Shown piece after piece: positions 20,954 through 31,077 of a stretch of DNA of 64,000 bases (position 1 is its first letter; each line of letters begins with the position of its first letter). Made by a program: the position numbers and the translations under genes. The DNA comes from Drosophila miranda (Eukaryota; Arthropoda; Insecta; Diptera; Drosophilidae), in NCBI RefSeq assembly GCF_003369915.1, contig NW_022881603.1, positions 33,105,522 through 33,169,521 on the forward strand, read 5' to 3'. The notes below the pieces were generated by a model that searched no databases, had not been told where the DNA came from, and worked only from the letters and a program-made list of their open reading frames with translations.

Positions 20954-22275
20954 CTGGAAATGATCAGCACATTCGGAGCAGCCAAAGAAGTTCTTGATGT
21001 AGCCGTGCATGGCCTGCAACACTTCGAGGGGATCCTGCGAGTCCTCGTTCTCGGCCGCCAGCACTGTCATGAAATGGAACAAGGTCCATAGAGAGCAGCT
21101 GAAGCCCCTAAGATGTGGACTGGAGCCAGTGCACCCGACGAAATGCGTGGAGGAGTAGATAGGACCCAGTTGCCCCTCAAGTCGCTGCAGTTCTTGCTCG
21201 AACTGTTTGCCTGTCAGCTCTTGATTAAACTGCACCACATAGTCCTTGAGCTTAGACAGCAGCTGGTGTCCATTGAATCCCAAAGGATTGTAGCGTTGCA
21301 GCACGCCCAAGAAACGTTGGAGGGCAAGTAGACGTTCACCTCCGATCTCGTTAACCTTGGGCACCTCGTTGTGCAGTACTGTACGGATGGCCTCCTCGAG
21401 ATCTGCCTGATAAACTAAATGCTTGTGGCGATGAACTTCCTCGAGGATTTCATTATTCTCAGCTGCAATAGCTGCAACCGGAGCATGCTGGATCTCAGCC
21501 TTCTCAGGCCTCGGTGTTATGTTCTTCTTGCGCAGTGCAGTCTGAATGGTCTCGGAATATGCTGGACCAGTTTGTTCCGCCGGTGTGTAGGGTGTGATCT
21601 CACCCTTGCGATCCACAATTGACAATTGATGACTGGTGGGATCAATTTTAAATTTGGAAGCCGCCGCCAGATCGCTCACACGGCGCACCTGCAGAGAGGG
21701 CCACTGTAGAAGGAACAGGGCCGTTTCAATGCACACTGTGGAGTTCTCTGGCTCGTAGACAAGTGCCACAAACTCGCGTTGGCTACTCAGTCCCTCGAAG
21801 ATGGTAGAGTTTGAGTCGTTTTCCGTGACATAATGGAAATTTGGCCAGTAGGTGTTGTTGTTTACGCTGTTTTGTTTTATTGTTTATGCTGCTTGTTAGA
21901 TTATCGGCGACCAGTATGCTCGCCAACAAGCCACGAATCTCGGCTGGATCCTGCGAGTTGAGATCCTGTCCGTAGTTCTTGGCACTCGGCTGGAAACTCG
22001 GACCCATGTAGCGAAGCGTGGGATAGCCCATGACCTCGTAGGTCCGACAGATACCATTGTTCTCCTCTGTCGCGCAGTCAATGGCACCGACTATGACCAC
22101 ATCCTGCCAGGAATGCAACTGCTCGGCCACCTGCTTGTAGATGGGAGCGAAGCGCCTACAGTGCCCGCAATAGGTGTTGTAGAATTCCACCAGAGAGCCG
22201 TGATTCTGCTCCAAGACGGTCTCGTTGAAGATTCCCACACTCAGCTGGACAACCTTGTCATTTTCGTCGTATAGA
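20954..22275 (-). pseudogene. QSOX sulfhydryl oxidase, internal exon with one frameshift
   Basis: Quiescin-sulfhydryl-oxidase-like: a thioredoxin domain oxidised by an FAD-linked Erv domain to make disulfides in the secretory pathway. Seen in order: thioredoxin fold with VEFYNTYCGHCRRFAPIY (CGHC active site), YPTLRYMG, a linker, helical region, then the Erv start GFSCSLWTLFHFMTVLA and the CSEC motif in FFGCSECADHF. Both edges coincide with splice signals: ATTAG before CTATACGACG at 22276 and CAG/GTGAAT at 20954, so it reads as a real internal exon. Signal peptide exon and the C-terminal Erv exon (with CxxC) were not found. One frameshift near 21870-21878, in A-runs of the coding strand, separates SILVADNL from TYWPNFHYV. 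It may be a pseudogene, or a gene with a sequencing error whose other exons are displaced. Confidence 0.7.
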
Positions 22276-22295
22276 CTAATGATGTAAATTTGAAT

Positions 22296-22400
22296 GAAAA
22301 CATCGATGTCCATGTCCATCGATGTTGTCAAAATCAAACATCGATGTTGGATTGATACATCGGATTTATTCTTCGATGCATCGTTGTATGACCGATGTTT
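22296..22400. repeat. CATCGATG-rich segment
   Basis: Three CATCGATG palindromes plus related cgatg motifs within about 100 bp immediately 5' of the QSOX exon. It could be the terminus of a DNA element; no partner end was identified. Confidence 0.35.
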
Positions 22401-23431
22401 CAAAACTTTCCCATTTGATTATAAAACCGAATATTCAACAAAGGAAAAATTAAACTTGAGCTTTCATAGCAGTCTTTTACATATCATAGGACTAAACGAA
22501 ACAATATTTAACATAAAAGAAATGATTATGCTTTCATAGCAGTCTTTTACATATCACTGTAGATATCATCATATATAACTAATATTTCAAATAATTACTA
22601 TTTGTCAATGCTTTGCAAAAACCAAAATGCGGCTTAGTCGCACAGGTGAAAGTCTATTACGTTTTCGACTTAATATGTTAGCAGCCGCTGAGTACACCCG
22701 TTCAAAATACACCCAGAAGATGCTATTAACGTCAGCATTGTATTTTGCGTAAAAAAAGATTATAGCGAAATTCCGTTCTATTCCGTCGAATATTACTAGG
22801 TAAAAAGATCGCCCATACCCTGTTTACACTAGGGTTTCACAATTGCGTTATTGGCTTAGCTACTAAGAACAGAGAGAGAGAGACAGCAAAAAAAACTCTA
22901 AAGATAAAAATATGGCTATGGAAAAGAGTAAATACAAATTTTAACGAACTGTGCGTTACTCCAGTGGGCATACGTCTCGCTGTGTTATTACGTCTTGCGT
23001 TACGAAAACAGCTGGTTTGTTTTTTAAGACATTATGGAAAGCAATTAACAAATTATGGAAAATATAGAAAAAAGGATGTGAGTTCTTCCTACCCATGAAA
23101 ACACTCATACAGTGGAATTGTGTTAATTTCGATTAAAATATAAAACGCGCGGCAGTGTAACTGAGTTAAAACTAGCTCGAACTTGAACTAGTTTTTGTTC
23201 ACTGATGCTCCATTAATCAAAATTAGTAACTGCCAGTGTGGAAAGTCATTTAGTTGTTAGTTTACATTTTAGTTTAAATTTGAAGTGCACCATTGTCACC
23301 CGAAACAATATGTCTCTGTCAACTCCCATTATATTTAGAGCAGTGAAACGAACTAGTATAGATGAACCTTCTTATTGGTTCATCACTTATTTGTCAAAAC
23401 AAACCGTGGGGGCGAAAATAACGGAAATGAA
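22401..23431. other. Intergenic/5' region of the DHHC gene
   Basis: Holds a 27-bp direct repeat gctttcatagcagtctttta... at 22460-22486 and 22530-22556, and at about 22740-22800 a copy of the dispersed attccgtcgaatattactag repeat. No clear TATA or initiator could be assigned to the downstream gene. Confidence 0.4.
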
Positions 23432-24337
23432 ATGATTTTGCGTTCATGGGACCGGGTTCGACCGCGATGCTTCGCTGATTTGTCGTGCTTACTACTGTTG
23501 GTGGTGTTTATCCCCGTCACATATGTCTTCCATATGACTCTTGTGCTGCCGGAGTTGTTTGGAGTCGGCAGCTTCTGGTACACGGTGATTTGGGTGGCCG
23601 CTCAATTTCTGAAATTTAACACCGCCGCGAATTTTCTTCGCCTGCATGCTGGTGGACACCACAATTAGAAGTAAGTACAATCTTGCTGCTCCAAATGCGA
23701 TTTCAAAGTTTGCCTTTTAGTGGAGCTTCTGAAGCCGCCTCTAGATCCCGATCTGCGAGTCCGTTGGCATATGTGCAACGAGTGCCAGGCGCTAGTGCCA
23801 CCCCGGTCCTGGCACTGTGAGGTCTGTAACGTGTGTGTGTTAAAGCGGGACCATCATTGCCGCTTTACCTGCTGTTGCATTGGACATCACAATTACAGCT
23901 ATTTCGTCTACTTTCTACTGTATCTGATGATTGGGTCTTTCGTTGCGGGCATCCTGGGCGGCATCTATCAGTGGAATGTCCATTTCGACTTCTATTATAG
24001 GCCATTCACCATGATCACAGTGTTTGTGCCCGCTGTGAGCCTCACTCTGAGCCCCAGCTGGGAAAGCTTTTATTTACTTACATACCTACTCACTTGGCTG
24101 GCCTTCGGTATATCCACTAGTCTACTACTAGTCTACCACTGGCCTATATTAAAATTGGGTTCGGTGGCAAAGGAGCGCCGCAGTCGCAACTACGACCTCG
24201 GGATGCGGGCTAACATGGAAATGATTTTCGGCAGGCGCATGTACTTGGGGTGGTTATCACCGTTTGTGCACAGAGAGCTGCCTCACGATGGCATCAACTG
24301 GGAGCCGGTTCTCACACATCTAACGAAAGAGGATTAA
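23432..24337 (+). CDS. DHHC palmitoyltransferase (ZDHHC24-like), spliced, one T-run frameshift
   Basis: S-acyltransferase that attaches palmitate to cysteines of membrane proteins. The start at 23432 (MILRSWDRVRPRCF) gives a short cytosolic N-terminus before TM1 (LLLLVVFIPVTYVF); TM2 follows. Intron 23671-23720 (gtaagt...ttttag, 50 bp) joins TTIR to MELLKPP. Exon 2 encodes the Cys-rich domain, with HCEVCNVCVLKRDHHCRFTC containing the catalytic DHHC, then GHHNY and two more membrane segments. About 300 residues, typical for this family. Odd point: in exon 1 the T-run at 23632-23635 is one base too long; the frame reads NFLRLHAGGHHN and stops, whereas with one T fewer it continues NFFACMLVDTT into the splice site. 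So either an inactivating mutation or a base-calling error. Converges on Vps25. Confidence 0.8.
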
Positions 24338-24480
24338 CACTGTCAATCCTCACTAGTCAGCACTCGAATAGTTGGATCTAAATTATATCAATATTATAGT
24401 ATTTAGCACATACCAAGGCATTTTCTTAACAATCGTGTTTATAACAATCAATTACAAACGAATCTTTACAATAAAGTTTA
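24338..24480 (+). other. 3' UTR of the DHHC gene
   Basis: aataaag at about 24469-24475 is a good polyadenylation signal about 130 bp after the stop. Confidence 0.5.
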
Positions 24481-24617
24481 CTACTTCTCAAGGAAGCTTT
24501 CGTCGACCAGAAACTTCAGCTGGTCTAGATGCGTTTCGTTCAACGTGAAACCATATTGAGATCCTCCACAGACACTTGCAATGCGCTCACGGCGGGTGCG
24601 CCGGGAATACGATGGAA
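24481..24617 (-). pseudogene. Unrecognised C-terminal coding exon or gene remnant
   Basis: The minus strand is open from about 24617 to a TAG at 24481-24483 and reads like protein: RRTRRERIASVCGGSQYGF, then TLNETHLDQLKFLVDESF to LEK. No start codon is in frame and a stop lies just upstream, so if real it is the last exon of a gene whose other exons are missing. I do not recognise the family. Confidence 0.35.
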
Positions 24618-25062
24618 ATCGGAGTTTTTACCGGTATGCAGCAGCTAATATTAGCTGCCCAGGCTCGGTATAATGCACTGCAGAATTGCATTAAAAGTGT
24701 CCAAATTGGAGTTGCCAACTCTGCTCGGCATTGTCCTTCAGAAAGCTGATGATTTTTATAGCCAAATTGAAACTGTTTGTGTCCACTTTTATAGAAAGTG
24801 CATTCATTCATCTCGATACATTTATATATGCTTTAAAAATTGCGATGGAAATTCTTTTAAGAAAGCAGTAAGCTGAAAAGAACTTCCTGTGACAGTATAT
24901 CTTCAGATGGATATGGCTAACATATATTGACTAGTCTATTGATATTACTTTAAAATATAGGTACATATTACATTTATGAACATTCTTTATGGGACCGCTT
25001 TCTTCTTTGTTCATTTTAAAAGCCACAGTCGAGAGAATACATTTACAAAGCAACCAAAACAC
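24618..25062. other. Intergenic, nothing recognised
   Basis: AT-rich sequence between the two convergent genes. It contains the palindromic agcagctaatattagctgcc (24641-24660). Confidence 0.4.
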
Positions 25063-25639
25063 TTAGAATAATTTGACACCATGGCTACCATCTATCTCAA
25101 TTAGCTCACATCTGCCCTTCTCTTCCAGCAGTCGTAGTGCATTTAGGAGCACTGACTCATCCACGCCGTGGAAATCCATCTGAGTGGTGCTCTCGCCAGA
25201 AGCTATTTCGTACAGGGTGCAAATGCTGTTGGTCTGGCCCGTCTCCTGTATCCAATCGTATACCATGTTCCCATACGCCTCCAGCGTGTACCAATACACT
25301 TGCCACTCCTGGCGGCGTTTGTCCAAAGCAGTTGCATGCCCACTCCGCTGCAGTTGCTCCAGTATCACTAGTATGAGCTCCGGCGAAAGGCGTCGCTGAA
25401 TTGACTCATTGTGGAATAGTGGCAAGCTCTGTTCGTTGATGCTGAGTGAAAACTTATTCGTTTGCTTGAGGTATTTGAGAAAGAGATCCGTCCAGACCTT
25501 CAACTGCTTCTGTCTGGTTTCTTCGTGCGGCTGCAAACTGTCGGGAAAGTTTAATAATACATGATTCAAGTATTTGTAAATTGCCTTACGTGAAGAACGG
25601 TGGAAATGTGTACTCCCAGGGCCATTGGAATTCAGTCAT
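25063..25639 (-). CDS. Vps25: Vps25, ESCRT-II subunit
   Basis: Component of the endosomal ESCRT-II complex, which links ESCRT-I to ESCRT-III through Vps20 in multivesicular-body sorting. Exon 1 is 25639-25590, starting MTEFQWPWEYTFPPFFT, which carries the PPFF-type N-terminal motif that contacts Vps22/Vps36. Intron 25589-25538 (GTAAGG...GACAG, 52 bp) is followed by exon 2 25537-25063 beginning LQPHEETRQKQLKVW, with two winged-helix domains and ending DGSHGVKLF. The spliced product is 174 residues, close to the human length of 176, with no defects. Convergent to the DHHC gene. Confidence 0.93.
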
Positions 25640-25920
25640 ATTTGTTTATTTTAACTTAATTTAATGAACAATCTCAAACAGCTGTTGATATAGCCCCCTC
25701 TTTTTAAATAGTTGAACTACTTGAGGTAAATGGCGGAGAATATTCACGATTGTGAATTCTTCTTGTAGATTCATCCCGTCTTTCTTCTGAACTTAAAAAA
25801 TAACTACGATATCTTTCACCTGAACTGCGCTAACATTTTTAAATTTTCCTTATTTTCGGTGGAAAATTGAAACACCCCCTTGGTTTATAATAGGTTAATC
25901 GTTCTGCGTCCAGGATTGGA
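25640..25920. other. Vps25 upstream region
   Basis: AT-rich; probable Vps25 promoter side. No motif assigned. Confidence 0.3.
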
Positions 25921-25924
25921 AAGC

Positions 25925-26575
25925 GTATTGCTAGATTTTGATGTTCCGTCGAATATTACTAGCTAGATAGAACCCTTAGTTCTGCCCACATATATTTATA
26001 CGATTGATGAATCATTTTTCTATTTAACTGTCTTATTCTTAATACTTGCTTTTATTGGATTTTGCGTAAAAAAGGTTTTATCGAAATAGGTCAAACAAAA
26101 AAATCGTTTTAGCGAAAATGGGCAAACAAAACAAACGAAGAGGATAGTCGTTCATATTGCTTTATTTTGATATTCCGTCGAATATTACTAGCTATAAAGA
26201 ACGCCCAGCTATACCCACATAATTTTATACAATTAATGAACCCATTTTCCACTTGTCTGGTTGATTTTTAACTCTTGCTTTTGTTGGATTTAGTCTAAAA
26301 AAATGTTTTAGTGAAGAAGGTAAAATAAAAAGAAAAACCTAATAAGACGTAAGAGAAAAATCGTTCCTTTTGCTCAATTTTGATATTCCGTTGAATAATT
26401 CTGGCTAACTAAAACCTTTAGTTCTGCCCACATAATTTTAGACCGTTGATGAATCAATTTTCTTCAAGATTGTCTAGTTTTTAGTCCTTGCTTTTATTGT
26501 ATTTTGACTGAACTATGGCTTAAACAAAATAGTTAAACAAAAAAAATAGTGGCACCGTAACTGAGTTTGAAATGT
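25925..26575 (+). repeat. Three tandem copies of a 215-230 bp dispersed repeat
   Basis: The marker gatattccgtcgaatattac begins at about 25941, 26169 and 26382, each followed by cccacataattttata.. and ..tgcttttattggattttg.. segments. Single or partial copies are at 22781, 55120, 56977 and 57977. Likely a non-autonomous Helitron or satellite-like repeat; family not identified. Confidence 0.65.
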
Positions 26576-26699
26576 CACGTCAACCAGAGTATGGGCATGT
26601 GAGTACCCTATTTCGTTAATATTTTATAAAGATACTGTTTTCCAAGCTGTTCTAAAATGTAATTAATAAAGAAATTATCTCAAATTTATAATATGAGAT

Positions 26700-27327
26700 G
26701 TAAGACTCCCATCTTACTCTAGTAGACTACTATTAGTAAACCTCCCATCCTTAGTTAACCGTAGAAAAATGCTTGGTGTGATATTTATGCACAACTTGAT
26801 CAGGGGTGACATAGACAGCCCTGATCTGTTGAGCCGCATAAACTTCACGATTCCTATTAGACTGACTAGAAATTTTATACCGTTGTTCCTTCCACTTTGT
26901 AGATCGAATTATTCCTTGCATGAACCGTTTAGGGTCTTATGCTCGGATTATAATTCCCTCTACCATATTATATCCACCACTAATTCTCTTCCTCTTATTA
27001 AATTATTAATCCTTACACACCTTTCTATTAATTAGTAACTGTAGTGGTATTTGTACTTTGATTGCATGCTTAGTTTCTTAGTAAGTTTAGTACTAATTTT
27101 CCTCGAATGTTATTCTAACAGCTATCTTTCTTGCATGTTCGCGTTTGGTTCGGCTACGCACCGCGCGTCATGCGGCAGCGCCCCTCGGTCGGTTGGGCGG
27201 GAGGAGGGCTGCGTTTTGCCTGGGATCCGCGCGTAACAGCCTTCTGCTGGTGTCACACGGGCCACTTGACGGTGCAGTAACTGCATCGCCTCTTGAAAGA
27301 TGCAGTCATTGCATGTCAACGTCCACA
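26700..27327 (+). mobile_element. 5'-truncated CR1-like LINE
   Basis: The last 88 codons of ORF2 ([20 protein letters not shown], stop at 27035) plus the 3' UTR, almost identical to the reverse complement of 42988-43615. Truncation at the 5' side and an identical 3' end (caacgtccaca) are typical of target-primed reverse transcription. Confidence 0.85.
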
Positions 27328-28000
27328 ATAATCATGCATATGGTTAGGGTCTTGTAAATATATCTCGATCCCGAAACCGATACTTGGTTTCTGTAAGAAG
27401 AACACTACCTTAAAAATATCGTTTAAATACCTTTAAAACAGAGACTAGTTTTGGCCTTATTGGTGCATTAGATGACAAACATTTTCTCAGTTCTGGAATA
27501 GGGTATTTTCCCAGGGTATGCAACAAATTCCAGAGGAAATCCCAAAAAAGTCCCACAAAACTCAAGCGTGAATGAGCGAAAATGATTTAAATGCAATCCA
27601 TTGGAATAAATGACGTACGAAAGTACGAATTGAGAGCGAAAAATAAAAAAACCTGCGTATCGAAATTTCTATATTCAAGTCCGCAAAAGGGAACCCTGTA
27701 TGCATTTGCGACCAGTTCGCAGTCCGCATAGATGGGCAGCGCTGAACAAATATTTAAAAGATGATTCAAAAAATTTAACGGCCCACTTAACCGAAACTGT
27801 ATCTAATAATTTATTCTGGCAGTTGCTGGAATAGAATCCATTACGTTTCATTTTTACTCAGTCCCGGCCCAACCGAATTAGAACTCGGATTTTCCATTTA
27901 CATTAAAATGAAATTTTTTAATTGGTCTTAAATAGAAAAAATTGTGTACATAAACATTTCCTCGGGCTTTTTCATACAGTTTGATGGGGTGTGGTGTCTT
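27328..28000. other. Intergenic with a short dispersed repeat
   Basis: atatctcgatcc...gatgacaaacattttctca (27359-27488) recurs at 57848-57898. Otherwise AT-rich without a supported gene. Confidence 0.35.
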
Positions 28001-28936
28001 GCTTTGGTTTATTTCAAACGTTTGTAGTCCGGTTTCTCAAAGAAAGTAAACATGTAGAGAAAAAAATTTTTTTTTGCATTTTGGTGGATAATCAAAGTAC
28101 TCACACGTATATATATATATATTTAATTGTATCTGCAATATATTCTTGTTTAATATACGTTAAGTACTAGCAGGCGCAATACATTCAATATATTTTTTCT
28201 GTTCAGTTAGGGTCTTTTTCTAGAGTCCTTTACTTGTGTTCAATCAGACCTGCGCGGCATTCTATAGGTTTGAAATCATTTACACTAATTTGAGTTTTAT
28301 GTTATTAGCTGATTTACGTTAATTTGGTTTTGCTTATACAATTTGCATGATGTGGGTGCTTAATAACTATCTTTATCCTCTGTGTGTGTGCCTTGCCATT
28401 AACTATCGTAATACATTTATTTATTTTCTTTCTGTAGTAGGGAAAAAGGTTTCCTGTTGCTGTGGGATCGGGTCTAATGGGGATAGAGTTAGGAGGAGAT
28501 CCTTAGCATGGTAGATACAACATATATGTATATAGTTATCTTTTGGTTTTGCACTTTATTTTATTTGTTTTTTTTTTGTACACATGCGTGAAATTCTCTA
28601 GGGAGCGAAGGTTTCTCTTGATAGTACCCTACCGTTTAGAGTATGTGTATTAGTTAGCTAATGTTTAAAGAGCTTTACAGTTAGTTCCTAGTTAACAAGT
28701 GAGGTTTGGTTGAAATCTTTCTTTGCTAGATAGGTATTCTTTTGTATGTTGTCTTACGTTTTCCCGCCGTATGCCTGCCATTTAATATCCAAGTCATTTA
28801 CATAGCATTGCATTCGATTTATTTATCTTCCAGTATATAGGTATTATATAAATAATAAAGCAATTAAGAGTTCTCTTCAAAAAAATACAAAATAAATGGC
28901 TTCATGTGTGCGTGCTTAAAACATCTATATTGATGA
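28001..28936 (-). other. Possible distal part of the Cirl 3' UTR
   Basis: When the 9.9 kb LTR element is removed, this AT-rich sequence is continuous with the region after the Cirl stop codon. A minus-strand AATAAA lies at about 28007-28012. Assignment as 3' UTR is inference from position only; it could be plain intergenic DNA. Confidence 0.3.
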
Positions 28937-31003
28937 TGTAATGGGTAACGAGTACTTGGGCTAGATGGTATTACTCGGCTATGACCGGCACGTATTGGTT
29001 CCGGCTGCTGGCTCGTCAGCAAGGGGGTGGAGTTGTTTTATTGTCATAGTCCGAGGCCATTTACTTTCTTTATTTTAAATTTAACGTGCAAGAAAAAAAC
29101 AAGCCATACACCTCACCGGACAGAGTTCACTACAAATGACCACATAACACGGACGATTACCTAAAAGACAGACGGACGATCCTCAGCTGTTTCGAGGACC
29201 CCTTGCCCACCCTACCTTGGTCATGCCATTCCATACATCTATCTGTCGGCCATGACCCCTTGGTGTCCGACACGCGCTACAGGGGCTTGGAAGGGGAGAT
29301 CATAAGAAGGGTTTAGTTAAACATTATAATGATATTTATTGGAACTAAATTATACATAAAAATACGGGGTATATGTTCCCTCCCATAGGCTACCTGGGCC
29401 TGGTTCCCTTGAACTAGGATCAGGTAAACTTATAAACTAGTATTTGAATAAATGTGCAATGGTAAAGATTAAAATTTAAAGATAGAATATAAATGTTGAT
29501 TCTTACGGGCTACGAAACGGTGAGGCAATTTGGTCGGAACACCCATAGACAATTTCTTCCATGCCCAAATGATTGTAATCAAATACCTAGTAAATAAACT
29601 CCCTTTTACTGCGGATCCACCGTCGAAAGCGCTTTCTGATGGTTGCTGCAAAACTGTGGTTAATATGATATTTTGGGTTCGGGTGTATTATTATTGCATT
29701 TCGGTTATAAACATATTGGTTCTTGTTATTTTTTTTGTTTTGATCTGTGCATGGAAGGTTATCTATTAATGGATTTGTTTTAGTTTCATATTCACTCTTC
29801 CTCTTGCCCTTCTTTTCCTACTCTATGCTCCCTCACTGCTGTTCTTCATTTCTGCATTTCTTTTTTTATGTATATGTATGTAAACTTAAATAGCTGTTCT
29901 GCTGCTCGGTAATATTCTGCTTACTCTTATATTAACTTATGTTACTTCTCTCGCCTTATCGCCAGCCCCCTTCGGATCCGGTGCTGGCGAGCGTTTTTAT
30001 AGCTCGCTTGCTCTCCTATTGGGCTCTGCCTTTGCTGCTTGCGTGTTCTCTCTCTCCCCCGCTTTCACTCTCTGCCTATGCTCGCATCACCTTTGGCTCC
30101 GCTCGCCCTCTTTATTTTTTTGGGGCATTACCCTTGCAGCTCTGAGTATTGAACTCCAACAACACACTAACTCTTTCCTTCCCTATGTGCTGCGGATCTT
30201 AATTGGGCCTTGTTAACTGTATTTGCCATACGGCACGTTTAGGTAGGATTTGCGCTATTTTCCTCCTTTTTCTCCGTTCGTATTTCGCCGGTGCTGAACT
30301 TTCCGCTATCGCGGATTATCGACCGTCCCGCTTTGTGGCCGCCGCCTCACCGACGTCGATCCGGCTGCCCGCGAAGGTCGAGCCTCTCTGAATTTTTTCT
30401 GCGTCTCTGCTCCCTCGCTCTGTGCTGCGACAGATCAGCTGCTTGGAGCGCCGCTGCTTCGCCAGCCCAAATTGCTAGGCGCCAAATCTAGTGCAGGGAG
30501 AAAGAACCGTCTAACGTATTCGGCCCCGAAAGATCTGTGGTAACCCACTTTTTGTTCCTCTTACCCGTCAATCTTGGCCCCAGTGGCCGACCTAGCTTCA
30601 GTTATCGTAGTCCCGCGACTTTTGCTTTGCTGCTGCTGGATACCACTCGCGCTTTGACAATATTCTTTTCTTGACTTTGGAACTTTTTCATTAATGATTT
30701 TTGCTGAGCCTGTTCGGGGCGATGTTGGTCGCTCGACATCCGAATTCCAAAAGGAAGATGGACACGCTCCCATCCACTATGAGACCGGTCGGATCCGCTG
30801 GATGACGTTCGAATGTCATCGCTTTCTCCTCTTTCTCTTCACCTGCCATCAGCGTTAACTAACCCCCAGAGGGAGCCAACCTTTCAGAGCACCGTTTAAG
30901 AGCCCCTGACTCCAAAACCCCCTGTAGCAGCTAGACTTTGGCTGCCCATACAACGCCGTTGGCGGTCAATTTAGTTTACGCCCTCAGCTACAAGCCTCTT
31001 ACA
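28937..31003 (-). repeat. 3' LTR of element 1
   Basis: 2067 bp, delimited by comparison with the other LTR and by the target duplication. Confidence 0.93.
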
Positions 31004-31016
31004 AAATCCCCCCTGC
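31004..31016 (-). promoter_or_regulatory. Polypurine tract of element 1
   Basis: The minus strand reads GGCAGGGGGGATT directly before the 3' LTR, the plus-strand priming site. Confidence 0.8.
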
Positions 31017-31077
31017 CAAAGTCAGACTTGGGGATATTGCCTGCCTTGAGGAATCCACAAGGCTGACTGGCTTGTAG

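Noticed and set aside
21860..21905. A 45-bp GT-AG intron in the QSOX exon
   Set aside because: It is below normal Drosophila intron size and, being a multiple of three, would not restore the reading frame.
26769..27035. Independent small gene of 88 codons
   Set aside because: Identical to the end of LINE ORF2 at 43280; it is a truncated retrotransposon copy.
29939..30773. Several 60-70 codon ORFs in the LTRs of element 1 (also at 37750-38780)
   Set aside because: Present in both LTRs but with no homology and no start context; the LTRs are otherwise non-coding.
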